From: Chamaecrista fasciculata
Taxonomy: Eukaryota; Streptophyta; Magnoliopsida; Fabales; Fabaceae
Direction of reading: 5' to 3'
DNA length: 64,000 bases
Assembly (NCBI GenBank): GCA_003254925.1
Contig: QANZ01002448.1
Span: 109,358-173,357, forward strand
The first letter of the stretch is position 1. Every line of letters begins with the position of its first letter. The position numbers and the translations under genes are program-made. Below are positions 49,101 through 60,500 of the stretch, piece by piece. Under the pieces are notes generated by a model. That model was given only the letters and a program-made list of their open reading frames with translations, searched no databases and was not told the origin of the DNA.

Positions 49101-51354
49101 TTGTTTAGTTGTTCTAACTGAAAGTTCAATTTATTAGGCTTGGCTTGGTATTGCTTTTTGTGGTGATTGTTACTTGCCATAACTCAAGCACAATGATTAA
49201 ATTTAAGCTTTTGGTAACTTTACTAAAAGCTACTTTTTAGAAGACATTTACACTTGTTATTGAAAACGTTATATTAAAATATGAAAGAAAAAAGAAATCA
49301 CATATGCATGGTAAACCATGTGTTTTTTTATGTTTGGAAATAACTAAAGAACTTGGTGTTCAGAATCAATTAATTGACTTAACTGTATTCTCATCTTGCA
49401 ATTTATTTTATGATGTTTGGCTTCTTAGATGGTATAGATGATGTGAATGATGATGCAGGACTGTGTGTAAGCGAATGGATGAGCATCTCTATGAAATGTA
49501 AACTATATTTTAGTTGAAGGTACATTTATATGTTCCTCTGGCAACATTTGTTAATGGGTTAGAGTCTAGATTGAGGCTAAAGTACTCAAAGGTATATATA
49601 TAGCGTCATCTATAGTAAAATTAGAGCAATGAAGAAGATTAACACAACCCCTTACGGATGATGTGTCATGTGTGAGAAATAAGTGGGTGCATGTACAATG
49701 GATAGCTGAGATTTTAGCCTTATGAGGGCCCACCTACAAGGCTGAAATTTAAGCTAATCCATTGCACATGTACCCCATGCACCCTGGAATTTCTCCACGT
49801 GTGTGGCTGTTGCATGTCTGTGTGACTGTCAGCAGATTTTCAGTGTCTATCTTTATCTCTCTTTGATACGTCCATTCTTTCATTTACTTTATATTGGTGC
49901 CGTTCTTCTAAATGCAAGAATATCTGTGGGAGAGCTCATAGTCACAATCTGAGACTGAATATGATTTTCTCCTAAAGCATATGTGCTTTTTCTCATTTCC
50001 GTTTTGTATGTGCAACATTGGTGTCACATTTGCATTAGTATCTGGCCATCCTACCTGTTTATAAGTTAATTTGTGGTCCATTCTCTGGCTGTCTATCTAT
50101 GTTGACTTACTTGCTTTTTGTACTGTATCCAGGCTGTCAATGCAAATCTTACCTGTACTTGGTTTGTGGGTCTTTGAATTAGTTTTAATGAATCAGAAGA
50201 TACTAAACTGATGTTTCTCCTGTAATTTTGGGCATTGTATTGCAGGTTGTGGAAGATGGGTACGAGTTTTTTGCAAAGCGTCAGCTAGTGACCATATTTT
50301 CTGCCCCAAATTACTGTGGTGAGTTTGATAATGCTGGTGCTATGATGAGTGTGGATGACACCTTGACATGCTCTTTCCAGATCCTCAAATCTTCTGACAA
50401 GAAAGTGAAAGGTGGATTTGGATACAGCACACTCAGACCAGGAACTCCACCCCATAAGGTAAAAAGAGTAGTGAATTATATGATATGCATGTTCTTGTGC
50501 GTTTGGACATATGTCCTTCTATGGATCTCTGTGGGTGTACGTGGATGCAAATATGAAACGTAGTCTTTAGGTTTAATGAGGCTGGTGAAAAGTATCATAC
50601 TTTAGCCAAATATTGACAAAATATGAAGTTGATCATCTGAGTGTGCTGTTATGATTAAGTGCATTGTTGCACATAGGATTACATGTGCGGATTCTCCGTA
50701 TGAATTAACATAAATTAACAAATGGTAATTTCTATGATTTAATGCTGTGTGTGGTAACATGTGTCGGGTAGATCTTATTAGGTTTGAGACAATGATGTGA
50801 TGATATAGCTAGTAGGCTTCTTTGTTTGGGAGTAGTGCAAGTAAGCAACTTTGATTGTTAAAAGCATCTAATAGATAAAATTATGAAAAAAAAAAAAGGA
50901 AAGTGAAAATGTAAGGTACCTCTATATAAAAAGTTGATCATTAACCTGTGCTGATTGATAGTTGATACTTGTTTAAAACGGATCGACGATAGAGAGAGAG
51001 GGGAAAGGAGGGGAGCAACCTATTCTGTTTAGGGATTGACCGGATTTTTGGGCATTTGTTCTCTTCATGTGTATCACGTAGCGTCTACCTATAGTGTGCT
51101 TTATTCTGAAATAAAAACAAAGGATTTTTCTTCACTTAAAATAGAGAAGTTCTAACGTAATTATAAGGGTGAAAATGTAGCATCCTACTCTCTCTCTCTC
51201 TCACGCACACGCACAGTCTTAGCATTTTATATATTTTTACGTTTATTTGTAAACATATGAGTAAAGCTAGAACTGTTGATGCTGTTTTGTCATGCAATGT
51301 GGTAGAGTAGTGACTGTATTGGCCTTTTATTCCATCCAGGGTGGGAAGGGTTAA
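46161..51354 (+). CDS. TOPP: Type one protein phosphatase catalytic subunit (TOPP/PP1), four exons
   Basis: Exons are 46161-46338, 48176-48735, 50246-50458 and a 15-base last exon 51340-51354, all with GT-AG borders and matching phases, giving 321 residues. Exon 1 is the N-terminal helix region ([17 protein letters not shown]). Exon 2 opens with the metal-binding GDVHGQ, then GDYVDRG, LRGNHEC, the PP1-type [22 protein letters not shown] and RAHQ. Exon 3 continues [25 protein letters not shown] and RPGTPPHK. Exon 4 adds GGKG and the stop. All catalytic His, Asp and Asn motifs are intact. PP1 removes phosphate from Ser/Thr, with regulatory subunits choosing targets. Without the last splice the frame would read on from PPHK into intron sequence for about 40 codons. 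Synteny with RBOHF, LEA-2 and MAKR2 suggests the TOPP3-type copy (from memory of Arabidopsis). Confidence 0.95.
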
Positions 51355-52194
51355 TAAATACCAGCCAAGCGGTAATTGTGTGGCCTGTTGAGCGGGATGG
51401 AGCCTTCTCTTCTTCACATCATACTGCCTGCCTGCCTTGATTTATAGCATTTAATTGTATGATGGCTTCCTCCTACCTTGGCAACCACAAACAACTGAAT
51501 GACTGACTCAGTGACAGCCTCTTTTTCTTGTGCAACTTTGATTGCAATCCCCCTCCCCCGATACCCTTGTTTCCTCCTTTTTTTTCTTCTTCTTTTAAAT
51601 TACTTTCGTTTTACTCATGTAAAAGCGAAATTCAAACTTCATAAAGGTGAACCTGTAGCTTATTATCCTTCCAGATTGAGTTGCTTCGTGTTATTCGGAA
51701 AGAAATCACCTATCGATTGCATCTCTATCTGTTTAATTTATGAAAAAAGAACTTAGGAGGGCAGATTTATATTTTTGTTTTTGGCTTTTCTTAAAGTCAC
51801 TAAATTTGGCACAGGTTAGGAGGGAGCACCATAAGTGTATAACGTGTTGGGGTGCCGAATTAATTGATCGTTCGAACTCCCAATGAGAATGTGGCTATAT
51901 AGTATTTCCTGCATTGTTGTAAACAAAATACAGCCTATATTTAGATATGTCATTTGGAATTAGGATTGAGAGTAAAGATTGAACAATGCAAACAATTGTA
52001 AATAAATAGGTGAAAAGTGAGAGCAAAGATGGAGAAAAACGAAGATGTGATTGCCTTTCGGTTTTTATTATATTTACAACTATTAAATTAATTTTTTTTT
52101 TTGGTAAAGAACTAATAAATTATTTGCATACATGATGAATAGTGACCAAAAGACTCTATTTTGATTCTCCATTTTGCTTAAGTTGTTTTTTTTT
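51355..52194. other. PP1 3' flank and intergenic sequence
   Basis: The first few hundred bases should be the PP1 3'UTR. No other gene is supported. The stretch ends at a single N (52195). Confidence 0.4.
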
Positions 52195-52195
52195 N

Positions 52196-52975
52196 AAACC
52201 GACTTCAATCGGTTTGGATTGGATCGGTTAATCGGTTCCTGTATAAAAAATCTGAAAACTTCATAAAAACTCAAAAAAATTCAGAATCAATGCATATTAA
52301 TCCCTAATTTTATAACAAAATCAATATGCCACCTAAAATGTCATTGTCTCAGCCAGCAAACTTTTTTGTTTGATAAAAAAGTGCTAGATTCATCACTAAA
52401 ACAAGTCAAATTACATAATTAGATAACAAAACAAGTCAAATTACATAATAATCAGATTCATTACAGCACGGCGACGAGCACGGCGGCCGAGTACGGCGGC
52501 CGAGCACGGCGGCCGAGCACGCGGAACGAGCACAACGACGAGCAACAGCAGCGACGAGCAGAACTGCGAGCAACAACGGCGACAAATAGCGGAGACGAGG
52601 AGAACGACTGGCAACGACGACGACGACGGAGACTGAGTGAATGAGAGACAAATTTGTTGAATGTTGAGGATGGAGAGAGGCGCTAGGGTTTTTGCAGGTT
52701 GGAGAAGGAATAGAGGATGGAGAAATGAGTCAATGACCGTGCGGCTAGGTGTCATTTTTTGAAGATGTGGTATGAGTCATTAAAGGGGTAGATGTAATCT
52801 TTGGTTCGGTTGGTTCGGTTGGTTCGGTCGGTTTTGCATTTTGCATATTAAAAAAAAACCGAACCGAACCAATCGGTTTTTATAAATTCAATCCAATACA
52901 ACCGATTATATAATCGGTTTTGGTCGGTTTTGGTTGGATCGGTTTGGATTGGTTTGGATCTGAACACCCCTAAGC
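52196..52975. mobile_element. Repeat rich in 'cggttt/aaaccg', left end truncated at an N
   Basis: The left side (aaaccgacttcaatcggttt) and right side (ggtttggattggtttggatc, ending tgaacacccct) carry many cggtt words in both orientations, as in plant non-autonomous hAT-type elements that end tagggg/ccccta. A GC-rich patch at 52465-52640 contains near-tandem cggcggccgagcacg units. The frames across that patch are low in complexity and I do not call a gene. Confidence 0.45.
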
Positions 52976-53747
52976 CATATAAGCTAAAAGTTGAAAGTTA
53001 AAGGAAGAGAAAATTAACCACCAAATTTATAATGATTTAGATCAAGAACGACATCAATCTTACTTCTACTCTTCAAACACACATACACACAATAAGAAAG
53101 TTTTTATAATGAACCCAAACTAACCATATAGAGAAGCCAACTTTAAATAATGATTACCATACTCATTTTTCTAGCTCTAGTTACAATTTAACACCAACAC
53201 TAAATAAAAGAAAAGAACTTTTTAAGTTCTTAAACCTCTTATAATATGAGTCACATTCAAAGGTTCACCACTAGGAATTTTATGAAGATTAGAGTTCTTG
53301 TTTACTCAATATTTTTCACTTTTTGTTTTCAATCAACACTCGAGGGTATTTATATGTTGGGTTTTTTTTAGAAAGGGAATTCATCCATCTTATTCAATTA
53401 GCAAATACCCTCTTATATAAGGGACTACATGAATTATAAATTCAAAATATCTAAAAAATTCTAATCAAATCCTAATCAAACATTCTAAAATCAATCACAA
53501 ATCTAAAAGATATTTCAAACAGATTGTGAGAATAACAGAAAAGATAATTCAAATAATCTTCTTAAAATCTACTCCTTACTAACAAACTCATAATTAAATA
53601 AATAAAATAACAAAATAAAATCAATTCCCCCAAGACTCGGACAAGAGCTCAACTACTTCCCAATTTTTGAATTACTAACATTAATAATAATAATAATAAT
53701 GCTAATTATTCCTAACATTATAATCTTCAAAAGATTATTAGAACGTT
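52976..53747. other. Intergenic, possibly old retroelement DNA
   Basis: AT-rich with no coding frame. The style of text around 53330-53640 (pyrimidine-rich, cccccaagactcggac) hints at retroelement ancestry, but nothing can be bounded. Confidence 0.3.
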
Positions 53748-55333
53748 GGAGATGAAAGATGATAAAAAATTAAAATCTTGTCAAGTTTTAGAACTTCTAA
53801 TGTCTAGTGTCTCAAATAATAACCATAATGAAGCACTTTAAAGTTTTGAAATGTTGAGAGAGAAATGAAGAAGATTAGTTGGTTTTACTATAAAAATTAT
53901 AGTGTTTTTCTATCACACTCTCTCCTTTCTCTTCTTTTTTCTTTTTGTTTTTTTTTTAAAAAAATTTCATCAAATACTTTGAAAATTATGCCAAAATAAC
54001 TTAACTCTGTGGTCTAAGCTATAGGGTTTTTTTTATAACAAAACCCTATCAAGTTTTATCTTCTTAGCTTGACTTTTTTGAGATTTCATGCTAAAAGTAG
54101 AATAAGATGGTCCATGTAAATTTGTATCTTTCTTCTTGAAATGACAAAAAAGGATTGTCATCATAGATGTCATTTAATGTTTCTTTGAAAATTTTCTTAC
54201 ACACTTCATGATGGTTATGGGGAAATGGATCCTATGAGAGAGAAAGGAAGATAAAAGAAGAGAGAGAAAAAAGTGAATTTTACATATTATTATTTTATAT
54301 GATCTACATTTTTTTTCTTTTTTCCTCTTCATTTCTCTCTATAACTCAACAAAAAAAATCCATGAAAAAAGAAATGCAAAGGATTCAAACTAAGTATACT
54401 AGAGATGGATATGAATTGATATAGAACAAAGTAGAGTATGTGGCTTAAAGTTAAAAATGTCATACCATTCTCATCTTTAGCAGCAGCAAGAAGAAAAAAG
54501 CACGTCAGATTGTACTGCAAAGTTGAATTTATGGATGGAGATGAAAGATGATAAAAAATTAAAATCTTGTCAAGTTTTAAAACTTCTAATGTCTAGTGTC
54601 TCAAACAATAGCCAAAATGAAGCACTTTAAAGCTTTGAGATGTTGAGAGAGAAATGAAGAATATTAGTTGATTTTACTATACAAAACTATAGAGTTTTTC
54701 TGTCACACTTTCTCTTTTCTCTTTTTTTTCCTTTTTGTTTTTCTTTTTTAAATTTTCATCGAATACTTTGAAAATTGTGCCAAAATAATTTAACCCTCTA
54801 GTCTAAGCTATATGGTTTTTTTTTTTTTATAACAAAACCCTATCAAGTTTTATTTTCTTAGCTTTACTTTTTTGAGATTCCATACTAAAAGTAAAATAAG
54901 ATGGTCCATGTGAATTTGTATATTTCTTTTTGAAATGATAAAAAATGATTGTCATCATAAATGTCATTTAATGTTTCTTTGAAAATTCTCTTGCACACTT
55001 CATGATGAAGATAAAAGAAGAGTGGGGAAATGGATCCTATGAGAGAGAAAGGAAGATAAAAGAAGAGAGAGAAAAAAATATGAATTTTACATATTATTAT
55101 TTTATATGATCCACATTTTCTTTCTTTTTCTCTCTATTTTTCTCTATAACTCCAAAAAAATACATGAAAAAAAGAAATACAAAGAATCCAAACTAATTAT
55201 ATTAGAGATGGATATGAATTGATATAGAATAAAGTAGAGTAGGTGGCTTAAAGTTAACAATGTCATACCATTCTCATCTTTAAAAAAACAAAACATGTGA
55301 GATTGTACTTCAAAATTGAATTTATGGATGGAA
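53748..55333. repeat. Direct tandem duplication, unit about 789 bp
   Basis: Unit 1 (53748-54536) and unit 2 (54537-55333) both begin ggagatgaaagatgataaaa and end gaatttatggatgg. They align throughout with scattered substitutions and a small internal insertion in unit 2 (a repeated aagataaaagaagag near 55010-55065). No coding capacity is seen. Function is unknown; unequal crossing-over or slippage could explain it. Confidence 0.85.
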
Positions 55334-55744
55334 AAGCTTCAATTTTATTTAAGTTCAAATCCATCAGACTTTAAGGCTTATGAGTAGTTCAATCACAAAG
55401 AGAGAAGGGCTTATCAAATTTGCAACACAAGATCATATATAATTTAATGGATTGGATTGAGTATTAGGCCCCAAAACACAATAATCTGACAAAATATGTA
55501 TGTGAACTTTTTGACATTATCAAAAATATGTGAGAGGTTGCATAAACATAAAAATTTAGCTCAGTACGCCTTCCTAAATCAATTAGTTTAGATGAATTTA
55601 AAGTTTTACTTTTGTAATGTTCCAGAAAATTGAATTTAAGTGATTCGAGGATTATGTGTTTTCTAATTAATAGATTAATTTCTTCGTTTACCTTTTGGTC
55701 AAATGGGGTTGAATTTCTCGTCTGCTCTCTCTTTTAGAAGAATA
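55334..55744. other. Intergenic sequence
   Basis: No gene or element is seen before the Pack-MULE. Confidence 0.4.
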
Positions 55745-56065
55745 TATTTATATGGCCAAAGTCCTATTTTGGTCTCCAGTTATGCTCCTTGTTTCAAATA
55801 AGTCCCCCAGTTATTTTTTGTTCCATATTGGTCCCCCAATTATGCAAAACTTGAAAAAGTTGGTCCCTCTAACGTTTTCCATCCATTTTTCCGTTAAAAA
55901 AAGAGGAAAAATAAACTTTCATCCCCAAAAGTTTTATTTTCTTATATTAAGGTCCTTTTCTTTTTATAATAGGATCAAAACGTAAGAAAAGAAAGTAAAT
56001 TAAGATTTTAAGTGAATTTACCCAAAAAATTCAAAAAATCTCTCTCTCCTCCAGTTCTCTCTCTC

Positions 56066-56279
56066 TATGGCCAAATCGAGACGCGGATTGTCGTCGAGGA
56101 CGGAGAGAGGGATGCCGAGAGATCGAGCTTGCTCTTCGGTGCGTTTGGAGGATAATGTCTTTGAGTTGACCGGATTTGAGAAGGCCGTCGAGCTTGGCGA
56201 CAACGAAGGCGGTGGTGGAACCGGTGCCGAGGCCGAGAACCATGCCGCTGCGGACGTACTCGACGGCTTTGTCGGCGAG
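56066..56279 (-). pseudogene. Captured ribose-5-phosphate isomerase fragment
   Basis: On the minus strand the text reads [40 protein letters not shown], then in another frame [20 protein letters not shown] and PRLDLAI. These are the substrate-loop (GLGTGST) and following segments of plant RpiA-type isomerase, closest to the plastid form of the Calvin and pentose phosphate pathways, by remembered family sequence. Between the two frames about 11 bases equivalent to the GVPT codons are missing, so the frame shifts. The fragment covers roughly the first third of the enzyme and stops before the DGADE catalytic segment, so it cannot encode an active isomerase. Confidence 0.85.
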
Positions 56280-56472
56280 GGGTATGAGCGAAGAAGCATA
56301 CCTTACACTTACAATTTTTCCCATCCTTACACGCCTCTGTTCTGTACCTCGCTGGGTGAAGCCAACATTCAAGAACTCCATGTGCATTCTCACAGGAATC
56401 GTCGCGGCTACATCCGCCGTCGCGGCGGTACTCCGAGCAGACGGTGCCGGAATAGTGATACCGGCGGGGGTG
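56280..56472 (-). pseudogene. Captured tandem CCCH zinc-finger (RR-TZF) fragment
   Basis: On the minus strand one frame reads [59 protein letters not shown] and AHTPR. This is the arginine-rich RR segment plus both CCCH fingers of the plant RR-TZF proteins (AtTZF family, RNA-binding regulators of stress and hormone responses). C and H ligands of both fingers look intact (C-x7/8-C-x5-C-x3-H, then C-x5-C-x4-C-x3-H). It has no start codon in a natural context and ends at the junction with the isomerase fragment (about 56278-56285), where the frame changes. Confidence 0.85.
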
Positions 56473-56937
56473 AAAGTTTATTACGTTTCTTACTTAAAAA
56501 TTCACTTAAAATCTTAATTTACTTTCTTTTCTTACGTTTTGATCCTATTATAAAAAGAAAAGGACCTTAATATAAGAAAATAAAACTTTTAGGGATGAAA
56601 GTTTATTTTTCCTCTTTTTTTAACGGAAAAATGGATAGAAAACGTTAGAGGGACCAACTTTTTCAAGTTTTGCATAACTGGGGGACCAATATGGAACAAA
56701 AAATAACTGGGGGACCTATTTGGAACAAGGAGCATAACTGAGGGACCAAAATAGGACTTTGGCCTATTTATATTTATAACTCTATGCTATAATAAATAAA
56801 TTGTTCAAATTGTACCCACAACAAAAGGAATTGTTGGTGAGTTCATTCATTTTATTAAGAACCAAAAAAGTATACTTTGACCAAACTAATATATAAACCA
56901 TTAAATTTGAAAAGAGTGCTTCGAAGAATAAAAAAGT

Positions 56938-57330
56938 TAAAGTGCACTTTTTGGTCCCATAATTTTTACATAGATCTCAATTTGGTCCCATAAATTTTTT
57001 TGTTGCACTTTTGATCCCATATCTTTTGTTTAGGTTGCACATTTGGTCTCGTGACACACTTTTGGTCCCATATCTTTGAGTATGGTTGCAGAATTGGTCC
57101 CATATCTTTTGATCATCTTGCAAAATTGGTTCTATATCTTTGAGTTAGGGGCATAATTGGTCTCATAACTTTATGTCAGGTGAGACCGATGGTGAAACTT
57201 TTTACAAAGATATGAGACCAATGTTGCAACCTGATCAAAATATATGAGACTAAAAGTGATACGGGACAAATCTGCAATTTTTTGTAAAGATATGGGACCA
57301 AAATTGAAACAAAAAAGTAATAGGACATCC
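56938..57330. mobile_element. Non-autonomous TIR element upstream of the PIAL gene
   Basis: This is a second copy of the element at 24110-24547. It begins ttaaagtgcactttttggtc, and the right part contains the inverted counterpart (gatatgggaccaaaattgaa), though the right end looks shortened. It ends about 240 bases before the PIAL start codon. Confidence 0.6.
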
Positions 57331-57567
57331 ATGGTTCTCTTCTCCTGCGAAGAAAGAAGAAAGAAGAAAGGAGTAGGAGGAATTGCAAAGTTGCGCCCTA
57401 AAAGACAGTAGCGAGGTTCAAAAAAGAATTTGAATTCGCAGAGAAGAGAGAAATTTTTACCTATATTTTGTAGCAGAATTTGTAAAATACGATTGAAGTG
57501 CATAAAGTGCGTAACGTAATAGGGCTTGGATTTATTAAACAACAGAGGGAAACGCTAGGCTTTTCCT

Positions 57568-60500
57568 ATGCTAACGAAGCAGCTGGTCGCCGCCGGACTA
57601 GCCCTTGCAGCCGGAACCCAGTTAACGCAGTCGCGTATAAATTCGTACAGGATCACCGCCGTCGCCGAGCGACTAGCTATGCATGTCCAACCTGGCAACC
57701 GTGGCCATGGTCTTGAATTCTTCAACCTTTGCCTTTCCCTTTCAAGGTATTTGCTTCTTCTTCTTCTTCTTCTTCTTCTTCTTCTTCACTTCTTTGCTTA
57801 CTTTGCCTCTCCTCCCTAGTTTTAGCTTCCCATGAATGTGCTTGTTTTTAATAATATTATTGATGCTGCGAGGTCTTTGACAGAAATCAGTACTTGAGAT
57901 CTTCGTTCATTGTTTTCTCCTTTTCTTTTTTGTGTGTATGTCTGTTGCATATTTACCCTAGTAGGTTTGGAAATTTGGTATAGAGGTCTGGCAAATCCCT
58001 TTGCTACTCCTATGCTGTCTCAAGAAAGATGCATCTTGTATTCGTGTTTTTTGGTTTAACATTGGAGATTATAATATATAGCACATAAGGCCTGAGTGAT
58101 GTAGTTCAGAAGGAAAAATGACAACAAATAATCACAGATCTTCAGAATATCTCCATGTAGTCCCCAGTAGACAATAATCGAAGGCATAAGCAGCTGCTTT
58201 GTTCAATTGAAACTTCAATAATTAAACCAAATATAAAACGTTTAAAGCTGGGATTCTCCAGAACCCTGAGAATCTGTAGTTAGAAATGGGATTCCAACTC
58301 AGCACCTTTTGAGGTTTCAGAAGAGTTGCTCCTTAGAGAGTACAGTAGGATTAAAGTTGTAAGCTGTGTTCAGGGCAAGTTATTATCTATAGTAGAATCC
58401 ACTAATCAAATAAATAAAATTCCTATCTGTTTATCCTACATCTATAGTCACGTCTTTTTATTTATTTATTATTTATTTTTTTGGTGCAAATAGCTAATGA
58501 CTAGCATTTAGACTCTTCTACATCTTCTTTATTGTCTAGAATTTTCTGTTGACTCCATATGATCATGATATGATATGTTTTGGTATTGTGATACTACCTG
58601 AATTGCATAACAGAATTTGACCTGATATTTAATTGTTATTGGTTTAGTTGAATTGTCTCTATTATCTTACAGTCATGACGTGTTTGATGAATTTTACTGA
58701 CATACAGAGGTATCGATTATGCGCTTGCCAATAATGAAATTCCAGAAAAAGCTCAAGAGTTGGCCGTGTTGTTGAAGCAGGTAATTGCCATTGTTCTGAT
58801 GCATATAATATTTATTATGTTTGTATTTTGGAAGCTATATACAAATATTTACTTATCCTTTTTCCTGCAGATATGTCATAGGAAGACTGATTTATTTTTA
58901 CAATCGAGTATCATGGTTTTGATGGTCTCCGTTAAGGTAAATTCATCCAATTATGGGCATTTGTACACATGTTGCTATCAATGGCATTGTGAATTTGGGG
59001 GTGAATATTTTGTTTGCATTATTAAATTGTTATTACATAGATTCCTAACCCTGATTTCCTTACAGTTCTTGAAATTTTGTTCATATCCGTTGTACGTTGA
59101 ATTTTCATCATAGTTCAATTAGGCCATTAGGGACTATTTTGAGTTTGAATGCCTTTTTAATTTAAATGATTATATTTAAGTTATGTGCTTTTCTAGTTAT
59201 GTGCCATAATTGATTTATTTGTGGTTCTTCTAATCACGTGGTTTTTTTTGATAGCATGCCTGTAATCTTGGATGGTTCCAGAAGAAAGATAGTGAAGAAC
59301 TTTTGGCTTTTTGTGATGAGGTTTGCTTATATATTGTTCCTTTTGTAAAGTGTGGCTTGTTTTAATCTTGTTTCTAACTATATCTTTGTTTATGTAGATA
59401 GTAAAGAGCTACTGCAGCACGGGGAATGTTGATGTTGGACCTAGTTATGGCCCTGCCACACTCTTAACAATTATGGGGAGGTTGGAACTAGGAATTCATG
59501 TTCCTTCCTCTACATAGCTTACTTTAGATTTATTTTATTAATATTTAGTTTGTCAAAAATTCAAAAATTATAACTCTTTGCTTAGAGTTTTTAAGTAACC
59601 TGCATTTATCTTGTAGGTAAGCATTGAAAACTTATTAAAGCCGAATGACATATAATAAATGATGACTTTGAAGTCTAAATTTTACAAGGAGAATCATAAA
59701 TTATCTTTTTAATTTATTAGTAGGTTTCAATAGTTGAAATTATTTGGTCATAAGTGCTTCAAAGTTTTTGTGATAACTCTTATAAATTTTACGTGTCATC
59801 TTTGCATAGATTCTGGTCTACGCGAATTTCGTTTATATGTATGCTAGATTCATGAGTTATTGGTTTAAATATTGCAGAAAGAGAAAATAAAAATAATCAT
59901 AGTGACGACAACTGTACTTTTATAATTTTGATCTGTCATTTCCTTACAGGGACTCTTATGCATGCTAATTTGCTTATATGTATGCTAGATTTTCTGAGTT
60001 CTTTGTTTAGAAGCTGCAGAAAGAGAAAAGAAAGAATCATTAATAACTGCTTTCTGCAACTTCTTATGAGTTCTTTATTCAACATATCTTTTTACATTGC
60101 ATTAGTACCCTCCTAAAAAATATACTTGATTGTGATTGTCATGCTCATGAGTTTAGGTAAACTCATGAGGGCAAAGTAAATATGGATCATATCCTTGTAA
60201 GATTTTACGCACACACATATTTATAGAAATATTCAAGTGTTAAGTAACAAGTTATTATTGCATATAATGCAATATAGATCCTTACCATTAAAATTTCAGT
60301 GTGAGGGTCGAAAAAACACCTGAGATCTTCTAGCAGAAAAAAAGGTCCTCCTTTATGGTTGTACAGGGCTAGAGTAGAAAACAAAAATCCTGTTTTGAAG
60401 ATTAGAAATCTTTAGAAATAGCTAAATGACCCATTTTCTTTGAACTCAACTCATGAATTTACACTGTCTGTGCTAAATTAGTTGATTTCTTACTTGAATG

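Larger units (their letters stand above)
55754..56764 (-). mobile_element. Pack-MULE carrying two fused host gene fragments (1,011 bp)
   Basis: Terminal inverted repeats of about 266 bases (55754-56019 and 56499-56764) begin ggccaaagtcctattttggt and stay nearly identical (only a handful of differences), so the element is probably young. A perfect 9-base duplication flanks it. The central 480 bases are GC-rich, unlike the AT-rich ends, and on the minus strand hold a CCCH zinc-finger fragment followed directly by a ribose-5-phosphate isomerase fragment. There is no transposase. MULEs that capture gene pieces (Pack-MULEs) are well known in plants; the particular pair of captured genes is what stands out. 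It lies about 0.8 kb upstream of the PIAL start, on the opposite strand. Confidence 0.9.
55745..56773. repeat. 9-bp target site duplication of the Pack-MULE
   Basis: tatttatat occurs at 55745-55753 and 56765-56773, directly abutting the two element ends. It is a perfect 9-base match, the usual MULE duplication length. Confidence 0.85.

Noticed and set aside
52436-52755. Arg/Ser-rich minus-strand frames as a protein gene
   Set aside because: They are low complexity and derived from a GC-rich repeat patch in a transposon-like region.
56067-56570. 167-residue plus-strand frame across the Pack-MULE
   Set aside because: It is antisense to the captured zinc-finger and isomerase fragments, whose minus-strand reading matches known families.
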